The notes below the pieces were generated by a model that was not told the origin of the DNA, ran no database searches, and saw only the letters and a program-made list of their open reading frames with translations. Of a stretch of DNA of 64,000 bases, positions 1 to 12,677 are shown piece by piece (within the stretch, counting starts at the first letter, position 1; the number at the start of each line of letters is the position of its first letter). Both the position numbers and the translations under genes were made by a program. The stretch is from Fremontodendron californicum (taxonomy: Eukaryota; Streptophyta; Magnoliopsida; Malvales; Malvaceae): the NCBI GenBank assembly GCA_030761205.1, contig JAULJL010000001.1, positions 41,177,145-41,241,144 of the forward strand, in the 5' to 3' direction.

Positions 1-109
1 TTTTTTTCCAGTTCCAATCTTCTTAACTCTTCTTTCTTCTTCTCTAACCATGCCGCCTCAAGGTATAAAATTTATTTCTTCTTTGTCATATGTACATCTG
101 CTTAAAAGT

Positions 110-330
110 AGGATAACTCGTTCGGCTCATATTTTTCAAGATTGAGTTGAGCTTTTTGTGATCCGAATCAATTTGGTCCGATTTGAATCACTGTTCACCT
201 AATAAAAATATTTTTATTTAAATTTAATTATAAAAATATATTAATATATTAATATAAAATAAATTTTTAATTTTTGTTATTAATATGTGAATAGTAAATT
301 GGACCGACGGGCTGACTCGAGCCCTTTGAC
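110..330 (+). repeat. Dispersed repeat family R1, copy 1
   Basis: A GC-containing left edge leads into an AT-rich core reading tcactgttcacctaataaaa, then a long A/T stretch, then gtgaatagtaaattgg and a GC-rich right edge (gaccgacgggctgactcga). The same arrangement recurs at about 460-745 on the same strand and at about 25745-25985 in reverse. The ends look loosely inverted (tcactgttcac against gtgaatagtaa). This suggests an old non-autonomous transposon; I cannot assign a superfamily. Confidence 0.55.
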
Positions 331-459
331 TTGGGTAAAGAAAATAAAAACGTTCCAAATCATTATCTAACATGATCCATGAACAAATCTAATTATATGT
401 CATCATTTGTCTGTGAAGGCTTAGTGTTGTGTCTAGTAGCCATAACCCATAAGCATACT

Positions 460-745
460 TGCTCAAGGGTCGGGCGGGCAAGCAGGGCCAGGCCCGTATT
501 GGGTCGAGCCTGAGCAGGTCTTTTAGTGATCTGGACCAGTTCGACCTAGCTTGGATCACTGTTCACATAATAAAAAAATAATATTTTTTTAAATTTAATT
601 ATAAAAGTATATAAAAATCTATAAAAAAATATTTTTTTAATAATGTAAATAGTAAATATGGGCCGACGGATCGGCTCGTCCCAGGACCGAGCCTAAGTAA
701 ATAAAAAATAAAAAAAATCCGAGCCGTAGCTCAAACCCATGAGCA
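460..745 (+). repeat. Dispersed repeat family R1, copy 2
   Basis: Shares with copy 1 the block tcactgttcac-taataaaa, the AT core containing aaatttaattataaaa, and the right edge gtaaatagtaaatatgg followed by gccgacggatcggctcg. The edges here are more GC-rich (gggtcgggcgggcaagcagg). Boundaries are approximate. Confidence 0.55.
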
Positions 746-2914
746 GGTCTGTCCATAAGTACTATATACTATAATTAAGGCAAACTATAATTGGGTGTTG
801 ATTTTGTGTATAGCAAAATAAAACTAGCTATTCTGATTTTCCATTTCAACAGCGCTAAGCTTATATTGTTTATTAATTAATCATATGTTTCATATATACA
901 ACAGGATATGAAACAAACGCCTATGAAAATCCAAATTGTACACAACAAAACAATAGGTTTACTTTGATTCTTGTAGTTTTCTTGGAAAATTCCCTTCATT
1001 GTTTTTTTTTTTTTAACTCAACTCAAATATAGCAATCAAATGTACAATGCATGTGAATCTTCATCAATCTTTAAATACTAGTCATGTGCTTTTTCTTTTC
1101 TTCTTTTACAAGGTTCAGCTTTGAATGGTACAACGGCCGGAATAAAAAACTTTTTTGCAGTTTTTACATGCAAAATTTTACTACAGTTAATGTAACTTTC
1201 AAGGAACCTTCTTCCTCAAAATACAAGAATACCTTTGAATTTGATTTGTCTTAGAGATATCTTCCAAAGCTCACACTACCACGTATTACCAAGAAAACTA
1301 CGTAACAGGCCGCCAAGGCAATTGCCAATTTGCCATGTGTGTTGTCCAAGTAATTACCCCCCAATCAAATAAACAAAGAAATTTGCGCACAATCAATGAC
1401 GATTACACCATCATCAGTCCACTCTCATTGGCAATCTGAGTTCATCTTCGGCTGATTTTTTCGGAGATAATTAAGCTCTTCATATTGTTTAGCTAAGTAC
1501 GCAATCTTTGACATTTGCACTTCCATTGCTGGAAATGGAAACGGATCAAAAGGAATTAATTTCTTTGAATTTGGTGAGTCGGCACATTATTCTCTTCTAA
1601 TTCCTTCTTTTTCTTTTTTTTTTTCTTTTTTCCCAAGCGGATGTTCCGCCAAGAGAAATTGAAATATAAAACTGCACACATTAAGAAAGATGCTTACTTT
1701 TAGCCTTAATGGGCGAAAGGTTTACTTCTGGATCTTAGCCAAAGTCTAGCAAAAGTTGGGATTTAACTAAAAATAGTGGAAAATGAAACCTCTTTGCGTA
1801 AGGGAAAGAGAGGTTTGAATAACACATCAATTCTTTAATTTTATTTCTTCTTCTATACATTTTTTTTACAATGAAAGCTGCCATCAGAAAATAAAAAATA
1901 AATTACAGATGTTAAAATTCAATTCCAAACTTAATATTAAATACCATATTTTAAAAATAATTATATAAATTAATTGAATTATATCTCCTATTCTTTTATA
2001 CTTTGGTGTATATAGGACCGGCACTTAAGAATGTGACTCAAAAATAAAATTATAAATTAAAATAAATAGTGAAGAATTCAACTAGACAGTGTCTGAAGTC
2101 TTAACTGAAGGCAACTATAAAACCGCGTGGAGCAGTCATGGCTTACTGTTGAAACTCATGCCTATGAAATGAGTTTTTTTTTTTGGGTGGCAAAGTCTTC
2201 TAACAAAGTATTAATAACGCTATGATTATAAATGAAACTTATTTTAGGCTGTCAAACAAAGTTCTAAATAAATAGGCCCTCCTTTGATAAATGCATTTCT
2301 GGCTGTTGTCTCATCCTCTTTGATAGTTGGCCAAATAACTAATTAGCTAACAAACTACTTATTAATTAAACAATTTAGATTAGGCTTGTCAACCAGCAGC
2401 CGGACCCCATACATAAATTTTTGAGTTTCGATCCAGTGCAGCTCGTCTCATAAATATATTTTATTATTAAATAATTAATTTAAATTTAATATATTAATAT
2501 AAAATTTTTAAAAATATTTTTTAAAATAGTTTCGGACCATGGATATCTCTACTGTAGAATATATATTAGCTCGTTGATTAATTATAGTTGGTTGGCAAAT
2601 CGCCTATTAGAGAAAGGGGATTGTGGGGATTGTCCTGATAAGGTCACATGGCTTTGTTTAATCATCTTGATTAAAGAATTAATGAAATAGCTAATACCAA
2701 ATAAAATTCAGCTATTTGAGCTTAGATTCAAAATTTTATTAAATGGTATTCCTTTCGTTTATTGATTAAGGGTCCATTTAGAACTCCAATAAAAGAATAT
2801 CCCATTACTTTAAAAGTGTGATTTAGTATTTAATTTACGGTTTATTAGTAGAATCGAACGAACAATTTGCTTTAAAATTCCACCGAATTTGTTGTTAGTT
2901 TGCCAAAATTGTAA

Positions 2915-3090
2915 TCGTTTTGTTAATAAATATCCTGTTTATAGTTAATTAATATATTATTTATAATAATAATATTATTATTAAATATAAAAATTAATAA
3001 ATTTATTTATTATTTTTAATGTATTTGATGAAGATATTATATATATATATATATAAACATTAAAAAGTGTAACACTAGATAGCAAAATCC
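2915..3090. repeat. Family M1 inverted-repeat element, degenerate copy
   Basis: Contains the M1 hallmarks in decayed form: a GTTAATTAATATATTATTTATA block, an AT-rich centre, a TTTTAATGTATTTGATGAAGATATTA-like block and a final acattaaaaagtgt. The intact copy at 59671-59853 shows the family structure. The assignment rests on block order only. Confidence 0.4.
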
Positions 3091-4473
3091 AAATTGTAAG
3101 GCAGAAATTAAACATAGTTATTCCACGTGTCATCAATACCTAACATTTCAAGTTTCTAACTGCCAAACTCCACTGTCAAAATGTCTTTACCAAGAAGCTG
3201 ATCTCTTTTCCAACTTCTTTTTATTCGCATATTTGACCGTACGGTATGACTTGGAGAGAACGTCGGCGTTCTAGTTTGGTGGCCAAAGGTATTAAAATAT
3301 TCAGTCTATTTGGCTGCAATTAGTAGATGACAAAAAGTCAGGGAAACTGATAGCTAAGCTGAACAAGAAAAGTTTTACGCAAGTGGTTAAACCCAACTAC
3401 AACTCTACCTCTTTTGTCTTAATCTAATCTCTTTTTCGGATGATTTTAAGGTACATCTCTTATATTAATTTGGTCTTATTATCTCGAAATACTTTTCACA
3501 AAAATATTAAATCCTGATTGACAAAGAAAAAAAGAACTACTTTCATTATCAATTTTAGGTGAGTATTCTTCACTAAATGATAATTAATCCATCAAAAAGG
3601 TTAGATAGTTAATCTTGAATCGGCTAGCTTGACAAATGAAACTGGACCAGATTCAATGCAAATGCAATGTCCATATGCAATTCCATTAACTATATATATC
3701 AACTTTAAAAGTTCTTTCCACCTACATATTCAGTGTACTTGTAACATTCAATACAATATGGATAAAAAAAAGTAACGTGTATTGTTGAGTCTAACATTCA
3801 TCTGCAATTTTGCATAAACTATTTTATAAACAAATTTTGAATATAAAATATGTATAAGAAATTGAATTCAAATGAAACAATTTACACTTCTCTTAAGTCA
3901 ACTTCCTTTTTTCTTCTTCATAAGATTTATCTGAAGAAATCAAGCTGAGCCCTTGATTATAGTATAGATTAATCTCCAGTTCTTGGAAGTGGAATTAATG
4001 GGATGCCAACTACTGTTTTGAGTTAAATCTTTGATATGGATGGCTGGAGTGACCGCTGGGCCATTGATGATGGAAGCAGCTGTAGATTAGTAGTGCATTT
4101 TGTTGCCCATTTTGGATGGAATCAGATCAAGTGGATGATATGTGGCTTCCACATTTATCATTAAAAAATGGTATAGAGAACACATTAAAGCTCAAAGTCC
4201 GAATGGGTAAGTTTTCTTTTTTGTCTTTTTTCTTTTTATGACAAAAGGAAAGAAAGTAATCATCAAGACAATGTGCTTCGGCACTTGGCGAACAACAGGC
4301 ATGAAACAGCATTTTAAATCGGCAAAAGCCTTCAAAAGTGGAACACGAAGACAGAGACATTTTCTGATGTTGTCAAAGCTGAAGCTGCCTCCAATCAAAT
4401 ACATACTTTTTTGTTCTTAAGTACAAAGAACTCCCACAAAAAAGTACTACTCCTTAGTCAAAATTAGAGAGAG

Positions 4474-4546
4474 CGCCCACCGTGGGGCTCGAACCCACGA
4501 CCACAAGGTTAAGAGCCTTGCGCTCTACCAACTGAGCTAGACGGGC
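4474..4546 (-). tRNA. tRNA-Lys (anticodon CUU)
   Basis: Read on the minus strand this 73-nt segment folds as a tRNA. The acceptor 5' arm GCCCGTC pairs with 3' GGTGGGC, followed by the discriminator G. The D-arm carries TAGCTCAGTTGGTAGAGC (A box). The anticodon loop is CTCTTAA with CTT at 4511-4513. The T-arm reads GGGTTCGAGCCC (B box GGTTCGAGCC). There is no intron and no encoded CCA, as expected for a nuclear tRNA gene. It decodes AAG lysine codons. A run of T follows within about 130 bp, but I see no strong immediate T4 terminator. Bacterial or organellar origin is unlikely given the flanking plant nuclear DNA. Confidence 0.95.
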
Positions 4547-6012
4547 TTGGTTCGAAGTTAAAAATGAGCTAGCTTTATAAAACATGACTTTTACATATTA
4601 AATCTCTGACAAATGAACATCGAGAGGCCCAAACTAAGTCCAAGTGTGAAGCAGGCTTTGACTGGACCAATAGCTGCACTTCTTTTCTGGAGCGAGATTT
4701 TTTTTAATACAAAGAAAGAAGGCAAGAGATAAAAAAATATATATATAATGTCGGGATTCGAATTTTAAATCGGTTGAATACCAAATTTTCAAGGACAATA
4801 GCATGAATCAATTGGATTAAATTCTATGTTCTTTTCTGGAGCAAGATGCCAAGACGCCTCCCCGTCTCCTAATCTTGGACAGAAACTTGAAAATACATAG
4901 ATGACTATATATCCATTACCATATTTGCTTTCATCTTGATTCATCGAGAGACAAAATTCTACGGAGATTCAGTTGATGAAAAGAAAGTAACCAAGCTTAA
5001 AATTCTATCTTTTCTACCTTGGGCATAATTAATCCCTGAAGTCTGAAATAACCAGACTTTAACTCATTATCCATCTTTTATATATAGATATATCGTAACC
5101 AAAAAAGTACAACTACACCATGGAAATCCCAAGCAAAAAAGGGCAATAGTATTCAAATGAAACATATCATTTCTTTAGTTTCGTAGTATTTGATAAATGA
5201 TAAAGCAAGCTAAAGATACTATTAAGGGCGAAATGGTTTTGATTGCTACAGGCCATGGCCAGAAAAACTGTATGCTGATAATTAGCCAAAGAAACAATGA
5301 TGTCTTCTTCATAGAGACCACACACTTCATTGTCCACCACTTTAACTTTCTCCAAAAAAAGAAAGAAAAAAGAAAAATGTACGTAAAAGAAGATGAGGGT
5401 TTTTCTGTCTTGTAGAAGCTGAATGCCAGAAGTTTTCTTCTGGTCTTTGATGCGATCCACTTGCACTAATAAAAGGAAGATTGAATTTGAAGGAGGAAAA
5501 GCTTATACCACATGACTCTTGAGATTGTTTTTTGTTAGCAATATGTATAATCAAATTATCTCATGCATAGTGAGTCTGTTAAAACCGGTGCATTTATATA
5601 TGTATAGTTAAATACTTTTTTTTTACAAGTCGTAGTGGGGGAATAAAAGAAATATTGTAGATATTGAGATTCGAATTCGAGACATGTTGGATGCCATCTT
5701 TTAAAAATGATTTTGCATGAATCAACTTAATTAAACCCGAATTTTAAAGTTTAATATTTAAGATAACATATCTAGTGCATGCATCAATAATGTTTCTCAT
5801 TATTATGGAGCAAGGAAAATAAACTGGACGGATTTCATCTCTCTATGACAAAGGGTTTAGAATATTTGTAGAAAATTTTTAATTAAGAAATCCATCCTTC
5901 ATAACTTTACACTAAATTTATGCTGCAGCATGCATTAAAGTCATTCAGATGATGGAATGGTGGGCAAATTACTCTTTAGAATATAAATATGATCCAATAT
6001 CTGAGCTATACA

Positions 6013-6655
6013 AACCATTGCATCGTTTGGATGGTGAGGCCAGCACGGTGGATCCAAATGGACCCCCCCTCAGATGCAGTTGGGGCACTTTTTGTGCCCC
6101 AATCGCACCATTGCATCATTTGGATGGAGAGGCCAGCACGGTGGAATTCCATCGTGCTGACCCCTCTTTTCTCCACTGGTGCTTGTAATTCTAGTGAAAA
6201 AAAAGATCCTCTAGTGAGAGGGTCTTTTACTTTTTAGTCCTTTTTTTTTGTTATTATATATTAAATATATGATAAATTTTATAATAAATTAATAAATATA
6301 TTATATAATAATAAGAACTAATTAAAAATAAATAAATAAAAAATATTATTTAATATATAATTATTATTTTTAATTATCTATTAATAAAATAATTATTTCA
6401 CAAAAATATAATTTGATAATTTTTAATTATTTATTATTTTTATAAATATCAAATAATTTAATAAATTTATTATATATACATTTTAATCTAATGTCCTTAA
6501 TGGTTATTTTTCTTTCTCCGCTGATTTTAATCTCACCGCTACAGTATTCAATCTCACCGCTACAGTAACTAATCTCACCTCGATCGTTGTTTTTAATCTC
6601 ATTTGAGCCAATCTTATCGCCCATCAAAATGGAACCTAATACTCCAATTGCTTGC
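6013..6655. repeat. Non-autonomous element family M2, copy 1
   Basis: The left part contains a direct duplication: ccattgcatc-tttggatgg followed by gaggccagcacggtgg occurs at about 6016 and again at about 6110. The right part is a series of aatctcaccgctacagta-type units (about 6520-6600) ending in an inverted TTTTGATGGGCGATAAGATT. The same right-hand unit series is found at about 10460-10725. The edges face each other roughly as an inverted repeat around tttggatgg/gatgggc. Superfamily unknown, limits approximate. Confidence 0.5.
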
Positions 6656-6750
6656 TAATGAGACAAGTTTTATGAGCACTAGAAGGAAAAAAGGCACTGT
6701 GAGAGGAATATAAGTTCATTACCCAACCCTTAACATAGATGCTTTTAATT

Positions 6751-6922
6751 AGAGGTGGCAAAATGAATCCGAACTCAGAAATTCATCCAGAAAAATTCGA
6801 ATCTGAACCCATCCAAACCCGATTTGATCAAAAAATCAAAAACCCGAACTCGAATGGGTTCGAATCCGAACCCAAATGAGCTCGAACTTGAATGAACCCG
6901 AATCATCTCAATTGCCACCTCT
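6751..6922. mobile_element. MITE-like element with 11-bp perfect TIRs
   Basis: The segment starts agaggtggcaa (6751-6761) and ends with the exact reverse complement ttgccacctct (6912-6922). The interior is a run of degenerate gaacccgaa/cgaatccgaac units. No clear target-site duplication flanks it. The size of about 172 bp and absence of coding capacity fit a miniature inverted-repeat element. The gggttcgaatccg inside resembles a tRNA B box, but there is no tRNA fold. Confidence 0.6.
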
Positions 6923-7434
6923 ACCTTTATCCAATTTATTCTATTGTTATATGCCATGGAAGCTCCCAACGCAATCAGCCATCGGTTACAATTAAAGTAC
7001 CTACACAAAAGACAAATATATATGGTTTCATGTTCTTCAACTAGATACAAAATTTTGGTGATGTTGGGAACATATAAGAGAAAAAAAAAAAACATGTAAT
7101 GTTCCAAAGACAAGACTCAAAACTGCTCAAGACTCATTCATCACATTGCAGATAGATATGAAAGCTAAGCTAAGTTAGTTTTGTGCATGGTGGGAGACAG
7201 ATTTGAAACTTATTAGACGTCGATCTATCTATGCAACAAATAGTATGTAGACACAGCTAACAAAAAAACGAAAGAAAAAGAGTTGGATTGAGATATAGCT
7301 AAGAAGTAGCTAGCTTGTCATCATTACTATTTCTTGATTAATGTTAAAGTGTAGAACCTTAATTTGCCGATAAGGATCAATGTCAGGTTCCGTCTTAAAC
7401 TCTACTTATAATTTCAATCCCACGTCAACTAAGA

Positions 7435-7585
7435 TTCCCACTAATTATATTCACTTTATATATTAAAAATAATGAATAAAATTATCAATTTTTACAATTA
7501 ATACAATACTATTACTATAAATAATATATTAATTAACTCTAAAAAATATTTTAAAGACACTTGTTAATAATTTTTTTATTAATTA
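7435..7585. repeat. Family M1 element, decayed copy
   Basis: Shows the M1 block order: tatattaaaaataatgaata, then attaatacaatactattact, then ataaataatatattaatta and a final acacttgttaat. Compare the intact copy at 59671-59853. The terminal GGGCAC palindrome has been lost. Confidence 0.5.
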
Positions 7586-8195
7586 AAATTTGATTTTTAT
7601 AAAAATTTATATAACATAAATTATTAACATATTAATATTAATATAAAATATATAACATTATGATTTAACACTAATACAATATCAATGATGATCAAATCTA
7701 CTATAATCTAAAAAGTAAAAAAAAAAAATGAAAAAATTGGATGGACTAAACCAATCGAACGATCCACGTCAATAAAAAAGATGGAATCCAACGGTGCACA
7801 TGAAAACAAGAACAAGAAAAGGAAGCGGAAACACGGAGCCGGTCGTGCCCAGAGTTTTGGAAGATATTCCTTTCCCCCCCTCGATTACCCCACCACCACG
7901 TAGCCATTCATCCCACCGTCATTTAAAAAAAAAAAAAAAAAACTCTTAACCCAACCATGGTTAACTTAACTCAATCCCATGATCATCACGTTAATTAATA
8001 CCACCCCCTCACCTCATTTCCTTTACGTCTCCTGCTCTACCCTTTGCCTATTTTAAGTTCACTTCTTTCACTCACTTCGCTTTTACTTGCTTGCTTGAAA
8101 CCCAAGTATTCTCCGGTCGGATCAGAGTTTCTTGATTCTTTTTTCTTGTTTTGTTTTTATTAAGATCAGACGGTGGTTAGTTGTGGGGAAAAAAA

Positions 8196-8962
8196 ATGAG
8201 CTGCAACGGTTGCCGAGTGCTCCGAAAGGGGTGCAGCGAGACATGCGTGTTACGGTCGAGCTTACGCTGGATCGAATCCCCCGAAGCCCAAGGCAACGCC
8301 ACCTTATTTCTAGCCAAGTTTTTCGGCCGTAGTGACCTCCTTTCTTTTATTTCATCCGTCCCCGGACCCCAACGCCCCGGTACCCCTTCAAAAATACTTC
8401 AATTTTTCTATTTACATTATCGAATTTTTGTTTTATATTTTTACGTATATTTAAAAGTTCTCTTTTTGGATTTTTTTTTTTTTTTATAGCTTTGTTTCAG
8501 TCTTTATTGTTTGAGGCATGTGGTCGTACCGTGAATCCGGTGAACGGAGCGGTAGGGCTGTTATCGAGTGGTAACTGGCACATCTGTCAAGCGGCGGTGG
8601 ATACGGTACTTCAGGGCGGAGCTTTACGGCCGATTTCGGGGATTCTGACCGGAGTTTGGACGCCGAGTTGCGACGAGTCATCGGATCGTTTCTGTGCCAA
8701 CTCTTGCAACTTTCAGCCCAAGCCGTTGATGACGATGATGATGATGGAGAATCAATCGGCTTCGACGGCGTCGGATCCTACCCTCTCTTTGATGACTAAG
8801 TTCGGCGGAGAAAGACGTGGAACTGGAAGGCGATACGAAGAGGAAAAGAAGAGAGCGAAAACAACGTTGTCGTTTTATTCGGAGGAATCAGAGATAACTA
8901 CTTTTGGAAGCAACGGAAATGAAGAAACCCAAGACAGGAAGATTTTAAATCTCTTTGTTTGA
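8196..8962 (+). CDS. Class II LOB-domain protein, LBD37/38/39 type
   Basis: Two exons, 8196-8379 and 8490-8962, encode 218 residues. The 110-nt intron joins an arginine-proline end to ALFQSLL, exactly where the family carries its conserved intron. The N-terminal zinc-finger block has cysteines 3, 6, 13 and 17 (C-x2-C-x6-C-x3-C). It is followed by a GAS-type block (AKFFGRSDLLSFIS) and the conserved FEACGRTVNPVNGAVGLL segment. The C-terminus ends LNLFV, a hallmark of the LBD37/38/39 branch. Family members are nuclear DNA-binding repressors of anthocyanin synthesis and nitrogen-response genes. The ATG at 8196 is chosen because MSCNGC is the invariant family start. Two normally conserved spots differ: residues 21-22 are SS where I expect PC, and the usual tryptophan before SGNW is replaced. 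Both may alter activity. Confidence 0.93.
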
Positions 8963-10139
8963 GAAAACTAATGACTTGAAAAAAAATGGGTCTTTTTTTG
9001 ATAAGCCGGCGATGTAGTCAATACTTAATAATGAAGAAAATAATAATAGCATAAAGTTTTTCTATTTTTATTTGAGAAATTGGTAGTTTGGCATGAGTTT
9101 GGATTTGGGTAAATGGTGAAAATTGTCTATGAAAAGGGAAAAATAATTCCCGTCATTCTTGCCATTCAAGTCACCAAAATATTTCCCAAGTCCTTTTTAA
9201 CTCTTGCCAATGGCAGCGTTTTGTAACGGCTACCGGCTCTTATTTTCGTTTTCACCGGCGGTAGTAATATTTGAAGTAACTAACTGCTAGCAATAATCAT
9301 CTTGAAGTAATTGATGGATGTCACTTTTTGTGCCAGCGATAATAATGTTTAAGATAATAGCGAGAATGATCATGTTTATAAATTCTTAAGCCAACAATAA
9401 TCTGATGGCAGACTTTTTATAATTGATCACACATGACTTTGATTTTGTATTTGCAATCCATCAATGATTCTTGGTTTTGGTAGATTTGGAATACAAGAGT
9501 GAGCTCTTCGTTGATCTCTGCTAGTATGCGTCTTTGATACCAATGTTTTGGCTGGCAAAAGTTTTAATGTGTCGGAGGCCCATCGTATCGCAGACAGTAA
9601 GGAATTGGAGGAGCTATTTTCTTGCTTTTGGTGTTCGTCGAGTGGAGAAGACTGCCCGAGTTTGTTGTAAATGTCAAAAGGCGGCATTTTGTTATGAAGC
9701 ATTAACATGGCATTGTTGTCAATTACGAGAGTTTTGGAAATTTGGGTATTAAAATAGTAGATTTGGGTTTGACTGGTGAGGACTTGATACTTATTGACTG
9801 TAGATTTGATCGAGGTTAGTAAAGAATCTTATTAAATAAGATGAGAAAGTTTGCTGAGCCATGGTTGGATGTATTTTTGAACTCAGTCAAAATTAGCCTG
9901 TCAAAATTTTGATTTCTAATAGAAATTATCTCATACACCAATGGAGTTTTTAGACACAAGTGAGGATAGAAAGATGGCAAATCTTTTTTAGTATATATTT
10001 AAAAAAAAATGTAATAGTTTTTTAATTATGTTTATGAAATTAAAAAAATTCACAATCAATTATTTTGTTATTGAGACCTAAAATAACAAGGAAAAGGTAA
10101 AAATTTATGCTAAAGATCTAAGTCATGATGGGGGTTAAA

Positions 10140-10725
10140 ACCCTCCAATTGCATAGTGGGATGCATTCAGTTGGGGACTAAAGGGGCAAGGATTCATTAA
10201 AGCTAATTGGATCTTATGGGAGGGTGAAATCCTCATTCACCCCTCTTTTTAAACAAATTTTTTATTTAAAGAATTTTAAATTATTTTGTCAATTTTTTAC
10301 TTAAAAATTTTAAAGTTATTTATTCATTTAATATAATAAAAATTTTATATACTTATATAATAATTAATTAATAATAAAAGTATTTAAAAATATAAAAATA
10401 ATATATGTTAAGATTTTAAATATTAAATATCATTAAAATATACATAAAAATAATTTATTAATACACACTTATATTAATATCTTTAATAGTTATTTTCATT
10501 CTTATTTTATCATCACCTCTGTTTTTGCATTCAATCTTATCGTTACAGTACCCAATCTCATCACTAATTTTAATCTCACTAATACAATACCCAATCTCAT
10601 CACTAATTTTAATCTCACTAATACAATACCCAATCTCATCGTTACAGTAACTAATATCGTCGTCGTAGTTATTTTCAATCTTACTGAAATTAATCTCACT
10701 GCCCATCCAAATAAATCTTAAATTA
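10140..10725. repeat. Non-autonomous element family M2, copy 2
   Basis: The right part (about 10460-10720) matches the unit series of copy 1: repeated caatctcatc/gttacagta blocks ending tctcactgcccatccaaataaa, the inverted equivalent of ttatttggatgggcagtgag. The left limit, near ccaattgcatagtggg, is uncertain. Confidence 0.45.
10551..10628. repeat. Two exact 39-bp tandem units
   Basis: The unit begins cccaatctcatcactaattt and ends actaatacaata. It occurs at 10551-10589 and identically at 10590-10628, followed by a diverged third start at 10629. It lies inside the M2 element and explains the repetitive open frames on the minus strand here. Confidence 0.85.
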
Positions 10726-12660
10726 TTGAGAGAAAGCGACTGATCTTTCGACATTAGATAGAAAGATTGAGGAAAATGGTTTGGTTTCAAAGAATAGATG
10801 AGAATGACTATTGTTAAGAATAAGTTTCATAATTAATAATTGTAATTAGTAGTACTATTTCAGTTGAGAAAGATAGGAAAATGATTAATCAGTTTATCTA
10901 ATATAAGCATTCATGATATTATAATCTTTGGTTTGCAATAAGTAAATAACCTTTTTTAGGGAAGATGATAAAATTATTAGTATTTTCTTGGTATGATATC
11001 ATACGTATGGATGCCTATTCTTTTGCAAATAGTTTCATTATCCTTGAGAAGTGATTGGCCAATTGTTGCCCCAAAAGAAGAAGATGGCTAACCTTGAAAA
11101 AATAAAAGTTGAAATTCTCATAAGCTTTCAACTTGGTTGGAGTTCTGATAGAGTTCATTACCGATGAGGTCACCTAAAACTTTTTTAGAGTACTTGAGGA
11201 AGTTGGTTGATATTGATAAAAGGTTAATTTAATTAACTTTTTTTTAGAGGTTTAGAGGAGGCACTACTTCATTTTTATTTTTTAATACTATAAGTAGAAT
11301 ATTTTTAGATTTTATTTGGATTTAATTTATTTTTTAAATAATTTTAATGATATGTTTTTATATCGATTTGATACATTCAAAATTTTATATTTAAAATATA
11401 TTTTTTTTAAAAATCAAGCCTTGATTAATAAATGTAATAAACTCTTTTCATTATCAACAGAAGCCACTTTTGTGGGTTTCAATTATTCTTTTTGTTACAA
11501 ATTAGATCACAGTAATTGTAGATATTAAAATTCGAATTTCAAATTTATTAAATATTATTGTATGAACCAACTGATTAGATTTCAATTATTTTCATATATG
11601 CTTTTACTAACTTCACTTTCATTTAAAGAATAATGATTAATATTAAGAAATTAATAGAATCTTTAACAAAAATTGAGAAAATATACTAAATTCCAAGCAA
11701 AGCAGGGGTTGCAACCCACATGAAGTCAGCTGATTCTTGACTGTGTGTGTGGTCTCATGCAAGATAAGCAAGCATATGAAGAAGGAAGAAGGGACAGAAA
11801 GACAACTTTAAAAAGAGAAGAAAAAACCAAAACAAAAAAAGAGAAAAGAAAATAAAAGAAATGGTGGGAAGAAGGGAGAAAAAGGGAAGGGGATGGGTGG
11901 GTCCCAAAATTAAGATTTTGTAAAAGCAAAAAATGGTGCGGTGCACGTCAGGTTGCCCCCCGCCTCCCTCTATAAGCCCCCTTGTGTCATCCTCCATTGG
12001 AAGTGGGTTCCACGGCATAACCCATTCTTTTCTTTTTATTATTTTTCAGAAAAAGGCTAAACTGATAGGAAAGAAAAGCTTGTTGTTCGATTCCATCGCT
12101 TCGCCGCGTCTATTTGCATATGCTGTGGATCCCACTTGATTTTTAACTTCACTCACAGCGGATTGGAATAATTGGATTGTTCTTTTGTTCATTACAAATG
12201 GATAGCTCCACTCAAATTACATCACTATAAAGGATATAAAGCATTTCCCTTATTGTCCACAATTTATAAAAAAAAAAGGAAGTAAAAGAAAGATGAAGTA
12301 CCCATACGAATTGATTCAGTTGGTAAAAAGAAAACTTTCTTTCTTTTTTTTTTATTAGCATACGAATTGATTCAGTTGATAAAAAAAAAATTACAGTTTG
12401 GTTTTTGCGAAAAGCAACATTAAAAAAAAAATTTTGAATATATCGGACGAATGTGAAAATATATTTTTAAAATCGTCTAAAAAATTAAACTTATTAAATT
12501 GAACGATCAATTATTCTAAAAACATAAATTGATAGAAAATGGTTCAATTATTATATTTAAGTTTCACAGCACATTCTTCACATGCAAATTGAATGAATGA
12601 TTAATAGATTTATACGTGAATCAAAATGTAGAAAAAATGTTCAAGCAGGGTGATGGATAA

Positions 12661-12677
12661 TAAGACACTGGGTAAGA
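12661..12677. repeat. LINE target-site duplication, left copy
   Basis: taagacactgggtaaga precedes the 5' end of the LINE. The right copy lies at 17669-17685 directly after the poly-A tail, with 15 of 17 bases identical. Confidence 0.85.

Larger units (their letters stand above)
1..4473. other. Intergenic, no gene recognised
   Basis: I find no exon-like reading frame with recognisable protein similarity on either strand. The stretch is AT-rich and holds two copies of a dispersed GC-edged repeat (near 110-330 and 460-745), a possible third (about 2385-2545), a degenerate small inverted-repeat element (about 2915-3090) and short homopolymer runs. The few open frames of 60-77 codons around 4127-4420 overlap on both strands and resemble nothing I know, so I treat them as chance. 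Confidence 0.6.
4547..8195. other. Intergenic, repeats only
   Basis: No gene is recognised. The stretch holds an element with a 94-bp tandem duplication (about 6013-6655), a small element with 11-bp perfect terminal inverted repeats (6751-6922) and a decayed M1 copy (about 7435-7585). The last few hundred bases before 8196 are pyrimidine-rich and are presumably the LBD promoter and 5' leader. The open frames near 5167-5554 overlap on opposite strands without recognisable protein character. Confidence 0.6.
8963..12660. other. Intergenic, no gene recognised
   Basis: The stretch contains the 3' flank of the LBD gene, a second M2-type element (about 10140-10725) and AT-rich filler. At 9427-9752 overlapping open frames exist on both strands, but neither resembles a known protein. 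At about 11880-12140 a more GC-rich patch with ctctataagcc looks promoter-like, yet no gene follows before the LINE at 12680. Confidence 0.55.

Noticed and set aside
6840..6880. tRNA-like gggttcgaatccg motif
   Set aside because: Only a B-box-like string within reiterated gaacccgaa units; no acceptor, D or anticodon arm.
9427..9752. Overlapping opposite-strand frames near 9.5 kb
   Set aside because: Both strands are open over the same bases, neither has recognisable motifs or flanking exons. Possibly an ancient retroelement scrap, not supportable.
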